A stretch of DNA of 64,000 nucleotides from Phycisphaerales bacterium (GTDB lineage: Bacteria > Planctomycetota > Phycisphaerae > Phycisphaerales > SM1A02): contig JASMKH010000002.1 of assembly GCA_030749435.1 (NCBI GenBank), positions 62,001-126,000 of the forward strand. Direction: 5' to 3'. This document shows, in pieces, positions 43,615 to 51,720 of the stretch (its first letter is position 1; every line of letters starts with the position of its first letter). The notes beneath the pieces are model-generated. The model did not search any database and was not told where the DNA came from. It saw only the letters and a program-made list of their open reading frames with translations. Made by a program: the position numbers and the translations under genes.

Positions 43615-44346
43615 ATGGACCGCCCAGTCACGCCGCTGGCACCGACCGCAGCCGAACTCGGAAGTGATCTTCGCCGCGTGCTCGCCGAGTTGGGGAGGCG
43701 ACGTTTTGCTGCGGTGCAACTCACCGCATCGGGGTCTCACGGCCTGCGACCCCGGTCGATGAGTGCGTCCTCGCGGCGGGACCTCGCGCTCACGCTGCGG
43801 CGGCACGGGCTGGTCTGCGCCGGGGTGGATCTCTGGATTCCCACGAAGCACTTCTCAGACCCCTCAACCCTCGAGCGGGCGATCGACGCCGTAGGCGAGT
43901 CGTGCCAGTTGGCCGCAATGATCGGAGCAGTCGCGGTCTGCATCGAACTGGATCTCGCCGGCGATCCACCGTCGAGCCAGACCGCCGAGGCGCTGCTGCG
44001 TGTTTCGAACGAGTCCGGCGTTCGCCTCGCGGTATGCGCCCCGCCGCCAACGTCGCTTCCCTCCGGCATGGTTCGGTGTGTGGATCCGGCCCGCTGGTTG
44101 GCCGCAGGAGCGGATCCTGTGGTTTCGGTCGCGGACCCGGCCGCTGTGCCGAGGCTCAGTGATCTCGTTGGTGGGGCCCGGGCGGCACCTGCCAGTGGTG
44201 GCGGCCTGGACGTCACCGCGTATCGCATCGGGTGCGAGGTCGCGGCGGAGGATCGGCCCGTCGTGGCGGATCTGCGGGGATTGGGAAATGCCCGGCAGGC
44301 GCTTCAGGCGATGGAGTCCGCGTGGGCGGCCGGGGCACTGGAGTAA
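43615..44346 (+). CDS. TIM-barrel sugar phosphate isomerase/epimerase-like protein
   Basis: 243 residues. Resembles the xylose isomerase-like TIM-barrel family: RFAAVQLTASGSHGLRPRSM at strand 1, RRHGLVCAGVDLWIP at strand 2, later short strands ending in parallel beta order. The usual metal-binding Glu/Asp/His set is hard to place and the barrel is a little short (most members are 260-300), so it may be a diverged member without metal. Substrate unknown. Confidence 0.7.
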   Translation: MDRPVTPLAPTAAELGSDLRRVLAELGRRRFAAVQLTASGSHGLRPRSMSASSRRDLALTLRRHGLVCAGVDLWIPTKHFSDPSTLERAIDAVGESCQLAAMIGAVAVCIELDLAGDPPSSQTAEALLRVSNESGVRLAVCAPPPTSLPSGMVRCVDPARWLAAGADPVVSVADPAAVPRLSDLVGGARAAPASGGGLDVTAYRIGCEVAAEDRPVVADLRGLGNARQALQAMESAWAAGALE

Positions 44347-44364
44347 GGGCACGCCGGCGGGCGA

Positions 44365-44370
44365 TACACT
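44365..44370 (+). promoter_or_regulatory. Leaderless-type -10 box TACACT of acpS
   Basis: TACACT, exactly six bases, then ATG at 44377. No ribosome site between. Confidence 0.55.
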
Positions 44371-44376
44371 TTCCGG

Positions 44377-44757
44377 ATGGCCGAACGAGTCCATGGCATC
44401 GATCTTGTCGAGATTGACCGCATCGAGGCGCTGCTGGAATCGCATGGCTGCCGGTTTCTTGAACGGGTCTTCACCGAGGACGAGCAGCGGTACGCTGAGC
44501 GTTCGACGGGACTCCGCTCAGAGCGATACGCGGCACGATTTGCGGCCAAGGAGGCCGTATTCAAGGCGTTGGGGTGTGGATGGGCTGGCGGGACGGCTTG
44601 GACCGACGTCGGAGTCAGGCACGCTGCGGGAGGCGCGCCCACCATCGTGCTCAGCGGGCACACTGCGGAGATCGCCACCGCTCGCGGCATCTCGACGTGG
44701 CTCGTCAGCCTGTCTCACACGAACGGCCTGGCGATGGCGAGCGTCATCGGTACCTGA
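44377..44757 (+). CDS. acpS: Holo-[acyl-carrier-protein] synthase
   Basis: 126 residues, normal length. Transfers phosphopantetheine from CoA to apo-ACP. Mg-binding residues lie in the two hallmark segments: GIDLVEIDRI (Asp) and FAAKEAVFKALG (Glu, Lys). The C-terminal WLVSLSHTNGLAMASVI matches the family. Followed 21 bases later by a membrane-anchored protein gene. Confidence 0.94.
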   Translation: MAERVHGIDLVEIDRIEALLESHGCRFLERVFTEDEQRYAERSTGLRSERYAARFAAKEAVFKALGCGWAGGTAWTDVGVRHAAGGAPTIVLSGHTAEIATARGISTWLVSLSHTNGLAMASVIGT

Positions 44758-44778
44758 ACGAATCTCGAGGACTGCATC

Positions 44779-45492
44779 ATGGCACGACGAAGTTCCAGAC
44801 CATCACTCTATGAGGTCGCCCAGCAGCGGCTCGATCGGGCCGGTCAGGGGGTTGATCAGCCGGACGACGCTGCTGTCCCGTCATTGCCGCCTTCGAGGAT
44901 CACGCCCGGCAGCAGCGTGCGGCTTCCCTTCGGATTCATCATTGTTGGCGTGGTGGTGGTCATCGGCACGGTCATCGGTGCGTGGTGGATCGGCCGGGGG
45001 GCTGGCGTGCAGGAGGTCCAGCGGGATCTCAGGGCAGCCGGCCAGGGCAGGGTCGGGTTGGATCCGCTGGCCCGGCCGCAGCCGCTCGGGGTGATTCAGG
45101 AGCCCCCCCCGGCACCCGTCTCCCCGACCCCGGCAGGGGCCGAACCCGAGCCCCCTCCCGTGAGGGCAGCCGCACTGCCGCAGGCCCCCGAGGGCGACCC
45201 GAGGATTCCCGGGCAGTGGTACTTCGTGCTTGCCGAGACCAGGAGGGGGGGCGCAGAGGAGATTGCTGCATTCTGCAGGCAGGAGGGACTTGATGTCGCG
45301 GTCGTTTCGGGGCACAATGCCCGGCTCGCGAAAGTGATTGCCCTGCCAGGGCTCTCGTCTGCTCGCGCGACCGACCCGGCGTTCCAGGAACTCGACGCCA
45401 GCATTGCATCGGTCGGACGGCGATGGAGAGAATCCGGGCGGCGGACAAGTTTCGCAGATCGGTACTTGCAATTGAAGGGCGACACCCCATGA
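44779..45492 (+). CDS. Single-pass membrane protein with SPOR-like C-terminal domain
   Basis: 237 residues. Basic N-terminus, one membrane helix (about 53-74), a Pro/Ala/Gln-rich linker (about 90-145) and a C-terminal domain of about 80 residues with the alternating strand-helix pattern of SPOR or related domains (WYFVLAETRRGGAEEIAAFCRQEGLDVAVV). SPOR domains bind denuded peptidoglycan. The assignment rests on pattern only. Its stop overlaps the next start as ATGA. Confidence 0.65.
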   Translation: MARRSSRPSLYEVAQQRLDRAGQGVDQPDDAAVPSLPPSRITPGSSVRLPFGFIIVGVVVVIGTVIGAWWIGRGAGVQEVQRDLRAAGQGRVGLDPLARPQPLGVIQEPPPAPVSPTPAGAEPEPPPVRAAALPQAPEGDPRIPGQWYFVLAETRRGGAEEIAAFCRQEGLDVAVVSGHNARLAKVIALPGLSSARATDPAFQELDASIASVGRRWRESGRRTSFADRYLQLKGDTP

Positions 45493-45725
45493 GTCTTCAT
45501 CGCAGCCTGAAAACGAAGCCCGCCGGGCTGAACCAGCATCGCAACGTCCTGAAGCGGGCTGAGCGCGTCGCGCGGCTCACCGAGAACGGTGAGTTTGATC
45601 CCGAACGCGATTCGCCCATTGGCATTGTCAAGGTTGGCAATCGGGCCGTCGTGACGAAGAAGCCGAAGAAGGCCGCTGAAGAGGAAGTTGGCGGCGAAGA
45701 GGCCGCGGCCGAAGTCACCGAGTGA
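45489..45725 (+). CDS. Small basic protein (Planctomycetes/Verrucomicrobia/Chlamydiae type)
   Basis: 78 residues. N-terminal MSLHRSLKTKPAGLNQHRNV followed by LKRAERVARLTENGEF and a short G-I-V-K-V-G-N-R motif is characteristic of a small basic protein family restricted to the PVC group, with a possible ribosome- or RNA-related role. A Lys-rich stretch then an acidic tail (EEEVGGEEAAAEVTE) follow. ATG at 45489 overlaps the preceding stop; an upstream in-frame extension is not needed. Confidence 0.85.
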   Translation: MSLHRSLKTKPAGLNQHRNVLKRAERVARLTENGEFDPERDSPIGIVKVGNRAVVTKKPKKAAEEEVGGEEAAAEVTE

Positions 45726-45775
45726 GTTCCGCCGGCGGTGGACGCCGTTGTGCCGGACGCCGCGAGCCGCCGTTG

Positions 45776-45781
45776 TAAGAT
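45776..45781 (+). promoter_or_regulatory. Leaderless-type -10 box TAAGAT of the aminotransferase gene
   Basis: TAAGAT, six bases, then GTG at 45788. The spacing favours the GTG over the later ATG at 45809. Confidence 0.5.
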
Positions 45782-45787
45782 GGCATC

Positions 45788-46951
45788 GTGACCACGCCAG
45801 AAAGACTGATGACCGACCGGGCTCGCTGCGTCGACGGTTCCGGTATTCGACGCGCCTTCCAGTTGGGCGCGACGCTCGAGGACCCGATCAACCTCTCCAT
45901 CGGCCAGCCGGACTTCGAGGTCCCCGAGCCGCTCCGCCGCGCCGCGATCGAGGCGATTGAGCAGGGCCGCAACGGCTACACCTTGACCGGAGGGGCCGAT
46001 GACCTCAGAGCCGCCATCAGTGCGCATCTCCAGGTGGATCCGGGGTGGCGCGTTGACGGCGACAATCTTGAATTGCTCGTGACGAGCGGGACCAGCGGCG
46101 GCCTGCTTCTGGCCATGCTGGTGCTCTGCGAATCCGGGTGCGAGGCAATCATCCCGGATCCGTACTTCGTGGTCTATCCGGCGCTCGGCCCGATGACCGG
46201 CGCGACGATGGTGACGTGCGACACCTACCCCGACTTTCGAATGACGGCCGATCGGGTGGAGCCGCTGATCACCGACCGAACCAAAGTGGTGCTTGTGAAC
46301 TCTCCGGCCAACCCGACCGGAGTCGTGCTTCGAGATGACGAGCTCAGAGATCTGGCCGACCTGTGCGAATCGCGTGGCGTCATGCTGATCGCCGATGAGA
46401 TTTACGACCTGTTCACCTACCGGGACGGCCTGGGTGCCTCGGGGACCTGCCCGAGCCCTGCGCGGTATACCGAGAACATGCTGCTTGTGCGTGGGTTTGG
46501 AAAGACCTACGGTTGCACGGGGTGGCGTATGGGATACGCCGCGGGACCATCGTGGCTCATCGCTGAGATGGCCAAGTTCCAGCAGTACTCGTTCGTATGT
46601 GCGCCGTCGATCTCGCAGGCCGGCCTGGTTGGCGCCTTCGACGTCGATATGTCTGGCGTGGTCGATGCATTTGAGCGTCGCCGGGATCTTCTTCGCGAGG
46701 CCTTCGCGGAGGTTGCCGACGTCTCGGATTGCTGCGGCGCGTTTTATGGGTTCGTCAAGGTGCCCGAGCATCTCGGCATGACCGCCACCCGATTCTGCGA
46801 GGAGGCGATCAAGCACAACGTCGTGGTGATTCCGGGCAACGTGTTCAGCGATCGCGACACGCATCTCCGCATCAGCTTCGCCTGTCCCGACGAGAAGTTG
46901 GAAGCGGGGCTCTCGATTCTCGCGGACATGATGCGGCCTGCCTGCGTGTAG
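45788..46951 (+). CDS. PLP-dependent class I aminotransferase
   Basis: 387 residues from GTG at 45788. Fold-type I aminotransferase: INLSIGQPDFEVPEPL (substrate loop), NSPANPTG (PLP phosphate Asn), D-E-I-Y-D (Asp pairing with the pyridine N, Tyr), and GFGKTYGCTGWRMGY with the PLP Lys and the carboxylate-binding Arg region. Belongs to the aspartate/aromatic aminotransferase group; the amino donor and acceptor cannot be told apart from sequence. Confidence 0.92.
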   Translation: MTTPERLMTDRARCVDGSGIRRAFQLGATLEDPINLSIGQPDFEVPEPLRRAAIEAIEQGRNGYTLTGGADDLRAAISAHLQVDPGWRVDGDNLELLVTSGTSGGLLLAMLVLCESGCEAIIPDPYFVVYPALGPMTGATMVTCDTYPDFRMTADRVEPLITDRTKVVLVNSPANPTGVVLRDDELRDLADLCESRGVMLIADEIYDLFTYRDGLGASGTCPSPARYTENMLLVRGFGKTYGCTGWRMGYAAGPSWLIAEMAKFQQYSFVCAPSISQAGLVGAFDVDMSGVVDAFERRRDLLREAFAEVADVSDCCGAFYGFVKVPEHLGMTATRFCEEAIKHNVVVIPGNVFSDRDTHLRISFACPDEKLEAGLSILADMMRPACV

Positions 46952-46996
46952 GCCACCGGAAGGCGGAAGCGTCCCCGCGCCGTGCGATGTCAAAGA

Positions 46997-47027
46997 CCCC
47001 CGTCCCGACACGAGGCCGAGACGGGGG
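46997..47027. terminator. Hairpin between converging aminotransferase and glycosyltransferase genes
   Basis: Eight-base stem (CCCCCGTC with GACGGGGG) with a 15-base loop. On the minus strand it is followed by TCTTTG. Located 46 bases after the aminotransferase stop and about 160 bases after the glycosyltransferase stop, so it may serve both directions. Confidence 0.45.
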
Positions 47028-47068
47028 GGAGGGGAGAAAGATCCCTGAAACGCAACGTTGGCTGTACT

Positions 47069-47167
47069 TCAGGTGCCGTCATGCTTGTTCGGCCGATTGT
47101 GCGGGTTGCGATGAACTTTCCATGCGCGCCGCAAGGCGTCTTCGGGCCTCTTCAGGCCCTTGCTCAT
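47069..47167 (-). CDS. Candidate 32-residue basic peptide
   Basis: ATG at 47167, 20 bases beyond the glycosyltransferase stop, followed by 32 sense codons. The peptide is strongly basic (MSKGLKRPEDALRRAWKVHR, then Asn/His/Pro-rich). There is no Shine-Dalgarno sequence, and codons 4-9 overlap a perfect GGGCCT-loop-AGGCCC hairpin (47144-47159), which could instead be a plus-strand terminator. Listed as a candidate only. Confidence 0.2.
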   Translation of the reverse strand: MSKGLKRPEDALRRAWKVHRNPHNRPNKHDGT

Positions 47168-47187
47168 GTGCTGACAACGAGATAGCC

Positions 47188-48234
47188 CTACCGCGCAGAT
47201 TCCGTCGATGATGTGATCGCCGTGATCCAGGCCGCAAGGGCGGTTTCCTCACGGCAGGCATCGGTGGCGCGTGATCGGCCTGTCCGGGCGAGCCGCTGCC
47301 GAAGCGGCGGGTCTGAGAGGAGCGCACCGAGGGCCGCGGCCCAGGTGTCGGCGTCGCCCGGCCCGAGCACCAACGCGGTCTCGTTGTGAATCAACAACTC
47401 GTCGCACGCAGTCGATGCTGCGACGACGGCGGCGCCTCCGCACATCGACAGGGGAATGAGACTTCGCGCGGGCCCCTGCGGCGCAGGTGCGACCACGACG
47501 GATGCTTTGGCCACCAGCGGGACCAGCGCGCCGACGTGATCAAGCACGGTCACGGTGTCGAGAAGTCCCGACTTCTGGAGCATCTGCCACAGTCGATGTG
47601 ATGCGCCGCTTCGCAACTCCACGAACACCTCAAGGTCGGGCCGCTGCTCAATGACGCGGCCCAGTGCCCCAACCAGATACTGGGCTTCGCGCGGCGGGCC
47701 CCCCGGATCGAGGATGACCATCGAGGGTCTGGTATCGGGGAGTCGTGTCATCGCGTTGAGGTCGACCGGGGGTCGGGCCGTGACGACGGTGCCGTGCTTG
47801 AGGACCTCCCGGAGCAGATTGCCGATACGTTCCGTTCGCGCTACCCAGGTATCGACCCACGGGGTTCTCCGAGCATGCTGGACCTGATCGAGCCGCCATG
47901 TGTCGGCGATCAGCGGCACTTCCAGATGGGCGGCAAGATCGCGAGCCAGCAGGGCGGCAGCATCACCGCTCCAGAAGATCGCTTCGACGGGTTGGTTCTC
48001 GATTCGATCAACCAGCATCGCCACCTGATTGCCCCGCCGCCACCATCGGGAGGGCATGACGGTGGCGATTGGGTCGACGCTGTCGAGGATCGGCTCCACC
48101 GGCGCGGTGTCATCCTCCGCCCCAAGTATGTGCGACTGCTCGATCGACGCGTCGAGGAGGCCTCGAGCAACGCCTCGCAGGGTCCGCCGGTCATCGTCGA
48201 GGCGGGCCGCGTCGATCACCATCAGGAGGTGCAT
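47188..48234 (-). CDS. Glycosyltransferase-like protein (GT-B, GT4-type C-terminus)
   Basis: 348 residues. N-terminal Rossmann-like part (MHLLMVIDAARLDDD) and a GT4-like C-terminal part with the pattern SLIPLSMCGGAAVVAAST and DELLIHNETALVLGPGD, matching the nucleotide-sugar binding region and the E-x7-E area in spacing. The usual catalytic Glu is less clear. Acceptor unknown. ATG overlaps the thioesterase stop by one base (TGATG). Confidence 0.75.
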   Translation of the reverse strand: MHLLMVIDAARLDDDRRTLRGVARGLLDASIEQSHILGAEDDTAPVEPILDSVDPIATVMPSRWWRRGNQVAMLVDRIENQPVEAIFWSGDAAALLARDLAAHLEVPLIADTWRLDQVQHARRTPWVDTWVARTERIGNLLREVLKHGTVVTARPPVDLNAMTRLPDTRPSMVILDPGGPPREAQYLVGALGRVIEQRPDLEVFVELRSGASHRLWQMLQKSGLLDTVTVLDHVGALVPLVAKASVVVAPAPQGPARSLIPLSMCGGAAVVAASTACDELLIHNETALVLGPGDADTWAAALGALLSDPPLRQRLARTGRSRATDACREETALAAWITAITSSTESAR

Positions 48235-48752
48235 CACGCGCGCTCCCGCCACGGTGAATCGCCATCCCGTCCAAGCGGTGCGAGCGCCTCGGCCATCTCG
48301 GTTGGCGGGCGTGTCGGCCGCCTCGTGTCGAGATTGACATGAACCCACAGCGTCGAGGCGGTGCAGACGACTTCGCCATCTTCGTGTGGCCGCCAGACGA
48401 TCGTGTCGCGCCACGACTTGACGCGACGGAGCGATCGCACCCACGTGGCGACCAGCAATACCTCTCCGGCCGTCGCTTCGCGTCTGTAGTCGATCTCGTG
48501 CCGCGCGACGAACCACATGGCGCCGGATGCGAGCAGTGCGTCTGCAGGCCAGCCAAGTTCTTCAAGGTGCAATTGGCCAACCCGATCGAGCCACCTGACG
48601 TATTCCACGTTTGAGACATGAGCCACCACATTGTTGGCGGCATCTTCACCGGGAGCGATGCGACCGAACCAGGGACTCGCCCCCTCCGGAAGCGGTGGAT
48701 CGGGCATGGATTCCGGCGGTTCGCTCAGCCGCTCAATGCAGGTGGTCCTCAC
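48234..48752 (-). CDS. Acyl-CoA thioesterase of the 4HBT hot-dog family
   Basis: 172 residues from GTG at 48752 (GTGA overlap with the stop of the DUF971 gene). Hot-dog fold with VVAHVSNVEYVRWLDRV, the 4-hydroxybenzoyl-CoA thioesterase active-site region (H-V-S-N where the family has D-x-N or H-x-N), and RHEIDYRREATAGEVLLVAT. Cleaves acyl-CoA; chain length unknown. The 25-residue N-terminal extension is Pro-rich. Confidence 0.85.
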   Translation of the reverse strand: MRTTCIERLSEPPESMPDPPLPEGASPWFGRIAPGEDAANNVVAHVSNVEYVRWLDRVGQLHLEELGWPADALLASGAMWFVARHEIDYRREATAGEVLLVATWVRSLRRVKSWRDTIVWRPHEDGEVVCTASTLWVHVNLDTRRPTRPPTEMAEALAPLGRDGDSPWRERA

Positions 48753-49078
48753 GGCTGACTGCCCTGAGATTCGGAGGGTGCGATGGATCGCAGCCACTGC
48801 CACGAGTACAGGCCGGTGCGGTGTCCGTCGCTGAATGTGATCCGAATGGCATAGTGACCGACCCGCTCGATGTCGGTCGCCTCAAGTTCGTCCGGATCAT
48901 CACCTCCCGACAGGACCGCCAATGGATTCTGATCCAGTTCCCGCCGAGTCTGGACGGCTTCGGCCGATGGAGACCACCGACGCAGGTGCGCAACGGGGTA
49001 CGTGGAGGTTGACCCGTCCGACCACGTGACGGTCAAGCCGGTGCGCCGGTCCAGATGGAGATGTGCCGGTGCCTCCAT
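48749..49078 (-). CDS. DUF971 (GBBH-like N-terminal domain) protein
   Basis: 109 residues. Matches the DUF971 plan: LTVTWSDGSTSTYPVAHLRR, then HYAIRITFSDGHRTGLYSWQWLRSI, a conserved small domain also found at the N-terminus of gamma-butyrobetaine hydroxylase and linked elsewhere with iron-sulphur maturation. First gene of a three-gene run with the thioesterase and glycosyltransferase. Leaderless-type start. Confidence 0.9.
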   Translation of the reverse strand: MEAPAHLHLDRRTGLTVTWSDGSTSTYPVAHLRRWSPSAEAVQTRRELDQNPLAVLSGGDDPDELEATDIERVGHYAIRITFSDGHRTGLYSWQWLRSIAPSESQGSQP

Positions 49079-49085
49079 GTCACAG

Positions 49086-49091
49086 AGGGTA
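49086..49091 (-). promoter_or_regulatory. Leaderless-type -10 box TACCCT of the DUF971 gene
   Basis: TACCCT, seven bases, then ATG at 49078. The divergent pyrF promoter lies 14 bases away. Confidence 0.5.
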
Positions 49092-49105
49092 CACCCCGCC
49101 GCCGG

Positions 49106-49111
49106 TATCAT
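49106..49111 (+). promoter_or_regulatory. -10 box TATCAT of the pyrF operon
   Basis: TATCAT 30 bases before the pyrF ATG at 49142. Unlike the leaderless starts, the leader carries AGGAG (49131-49135). Confidence 0.5.
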
Positions 49112-49141
49112 GTGCGGCGAGACGAGGAACAGGAGCCGAAC

Positions 49142-50014
49142 ATGAGCACAGTCCAGAGAGCGATCGACCCCGCGACGCGGTTGCTTCGCTCGATGGACCG
49201 TACCGGGGGCGCCGTGTGCGTTGGGCTGGATCCGGTTCTCGACCGACTTCCATCCGCCATCGGCGCATCCGACCCGGTCGATCGGATCCGGTCCTTTTCC
49301 CTTGGCGTGGTCGATGCGGTCAGCGAGATTGCAGCATGCCTGAAGGTGCAATCGGCCTGTTACGAGCGATACGGAGCGGCCGGTGTCGGCGTCGTGTCCG
49401 ACATCATTCGGGCAGCGGGCGAACGTGATCTTCCCGTCATCCTCGATGCCAAGCGGGGCGACATCGGCATCACCGCCCGGCATTACGCGGCTGCCGCATT
49501 CGGGGGCGCCGGCCACGGGGCGGATTGGCTGACGGTCAACGGCTACCTCGGGGGCGAGACGGTCGAGCCGTATCTCGAGCGGGGGGGCGTCTTCGTATTG
49601 GTTCGTACTTCCAACAGCGGCTCTGGAGAACTCCAGCAACTGGCGCTTGCGGACGGTCGCACTGTGTCGGAGGCAATGGCGGACATTGTCGCCGCGCTCG
49701 CCGCCCCTCGGATTGGCCCCGGAGGATGGAGCGATGTCGGCGCCGTTGTCGGGGCGACGCATCCGGCGGAGGCAGCGTCGCTGCGGGCGAGAATGCCGGG
49801 GGTCATTTGTCTGGTACCCGGCATCGGGGCCCAGGGGGGCCGCATGGAGGACGTTGCGGATCTGTGCGGTCCCGACGGGCATGGCGCACTGTTCACGGCG
49901 AGTCGATCGATCATTTACGCTGACCCGAAGTCGGGGCACGACTGGCTGGTCGCCATTCGCGATGCTGCCAGCGCGTTGTCCGACGCATCTGGAGTGGTTG
50001 CGGGCCTGCAATGA
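49142..50014 (+). CDS. pyrF: Orotidine 5'-phosphate decarboxylase (type 2)
   Basis: 290 residues, the longer type-2 (mycobacterial-like) form. Decarboxylates OMP to UMP, last step of pyrimidine synthesis. Catalytic motif DAKRGDIG with Lys; VCVGLDPVLDRLP at the N-terminus and LVPGIGAQGG for phosphate binding. Start ATG at 49142 has AGGAG six bases upstream. First gene of a five-gene operon whose junctions are all 4-base overlaps. Confidence 0.95.
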   Translation: MSTVQRAIDPATRLLRSMDRTGGAVCVGLDPVLDRLPSAIGASDPVDRIRSFSLGVVDAVSEIAACLKVQSACYERYGAAGVGVVSDIIRAAGERDLPVILDAKRGDIGITARHYAAAAFGGAGHGADWLTVNGYLGGETVEPYLERGGVFVLVRTSNSGSGELQQLALADGRTVSEAMADIVAALAAPRIGPGGWSDVGAVVGATHPAEAASLRARMPGVICLVPGIGAQGGRMEDVADLCGPDGHGALFTASRSIIYADPKSGHDWLVAIRDAASALSDASGVVAGLQ

Positions 50015-51720
50015 AACGAATCACGCCAATGTGGTTGGGTTGGAAGGAGACCACTGTGGTGGTGCTCTTTCTGTTGGTGCTGCTGCTGCCGTTGATCTTC
50101 GAAAGCGAAGGCGCGGCCGGGTCGGAGGCCGACCGCACGCTGGTGATCATCACACCGCACAACGAGCAGATTCGCTACGAGTTCGAGCACGCCTTCGAGT
50201 CCTGGCATGAGCGCACGTTCGGGGAACCGGTAGACGTGGTCTGGAGTGTCCCGGGCGGTACCAGCGAGATTCGCCGCATGCTCATCGCCCAGTGGAGCGC
50301 CGCGATGGACCAGGGGCGAGCGCCGGGCGGGGATGCGGACCTCGTCTTCGGCGGCGGCTCGTACGAGCATGGGCGGCTCAAGGGAGGCGCGACCAGGGTG
50401 ATTGCCGGACTGAGCCGGGCGGAGGCGCTTGACTGGCTTGCAGGCATCGGCGTGGTGGATCCGGAGTCCGCGCTGAACGCGGGTCGAGCCGCCGTGGGCG
50501 TCGTTGAAGCGGCCGTGACCTCCGATCCCGGCGGGACCTTCACCATCGAGGCCGCCGCCGGCATCAGCGACGTGCCGCCGATCGACCTGGCTACGCTGCC
50601 CGAGATTTATGGACGGCGTGAAGTGGCCGGTACGGCGCTGTGGGATCCGGACGGCCGATGGTTCGGCACCGCGCTCTCCAGCTTCGGTCTTGTCGCCAAC
50701 AGCGACGAGTTGGCCGTTCGGGGCATCGAACGGCCCGACTCGTGGGCCGATCTGGCGGACCCCCGCTTGCGTTCGGCGGTGTCGATGGTCAATCCCGCGC
50801 AGTCGGGATCGGTGACGACCGCATTCGAGACGATTCTCAGCCGTCTTGGGTGGACGCCCGGATGGCGGATCCTCCGAAGGGCGGCAGCGAACGCGCGTAC
50901 GTTTTCAGCCTCCTCGCTTCGCGGGCCGACCGATGTGGCGGCTGGTGACGCAGCCATGGGTGTGTGCATCGACTTCTTTGGACGGTACCAGCAGCAGGCG
51001 CTGGCAGACCATGGCGCCGCCGGGCGGCTCGTCTATGTCGATCCGCCGGGAGAGACGACGCTTGACCCCGACCCGATCTCGATGCTCGCCAACCCACCGG
51101 ATCCCGAACTGGCTGCGAGGTTCATCGAGTTCACGCTTTCGGAGGAGGGGCAGGCCTTGTGGCAATTCTCCCCCGGCGCCCGCGAGCCGGGCGGATTGGG
51201 ACCGCGGCGATTTGCGTTGCGGCGACTGCCGGCGCGTGCGTCCATGTATGCCGATCACTTCGACCGCTTTGTCGACCAGGTGGATCCGTTCGCCAACGCC
51301 GCCGAGCCGGAGCATGCTGATCGGGCAATGCGGGCGTTCATCGCCCCGCTGATGCAGGCGATGGCGATGGACGAGCGGGATCGGCTCCGTGAGGCATGGG
51401 CCGCGATCACGACGCACCCGGCCTACCCCCAGGATGCAACCGGGATCGTGTCGGCCGAGGATGTCGACGATCCGGAACTGGCCGCCATGCTTGAGGCCTT
51501 CGACGCCATGCCCGAGATCACGGCGCCGGACGGCGTGGTGTGGTCACTCGACACGCCCGAGGGCCGCAGCGTGGTGAAACGCGGGTGGCTTCGCGGCGGC
51601 TGGTCCAGTGAGGCCCTCTGGCATGAGCAGGCCGACCCCGCCACGGCCTTTCGCCGCCACGCGGGAGCCTACTTCAGAGACCGCTTCAATGCGGTGACTG
51701 GCAAGTCGGGCACGCCGTGA
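50011..51720 (+). CDS. Membrane-tethered extracellular solute-binding protein
   Basis: 569 residues, ATG overlapping the pyrF stop (ATGA). One N-terminal membrane segment (about 14-32) with no lipobox, then a two-lobed binding protein fold of the iron/spermidine class: TLVIITPHNEQIRYEFEHAF, W-x-V-P-G-G-T-S-E-I-R, ALSSFGLVANSDEL and AMGVCIDFFGRYQQQ. Family members are about 330-370 residues; here some 170 C-terminal residues are added. No permease or ATPase gene is adjacent. Ligand unknown. Confidence 0.85.
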   Translation: MKRITPMWLGWKETTVVVLFLLVLLLPLIFESEGAAGSEADRTLVIITPHNEQIRYEFEHAFESWHERTFGEPVDVVWSVPGGTSEIRRMLIAQWSAAMDQGRAPGGDADLVFGGGSYEHGRLKGGATRVIAGLSRAEALDWLAGIGVVDPESALNAGRAAVGVVEAAVTSDPGGTFTIEAAAGISDVPPIDLATLPEIYGRREVAGTALWDPDGRWFGTALSSFGLVANSDELAVRGIERPDSWADLADPRLRSAVSMVNPAQSGSVTTAFETILSRLGWTPGWRILRRAAANARTFSASSLRGPTDVAAGDAAMGVCIDFFGRYQQQALADHGAAGRLVYVDPPGETTLDPDPISMLANPPDPELAARFIEFTLSEEGQALWQFSPGAREPGGLGPRRFALRRLPARASMYADHFDRFVDQVDPFANAAEPEHADRAMRAFIAPLMQAMAMDERDRLREAWAAITTHPAYPQDATGIVSAEDVDDPELAAMLEAFDAMPEITAPDGVVWSLDTPEGRSVVKRGWLRGGWSSEALWHEQADPATAFRRHAGAYFRDRFNAVTGKSGTP

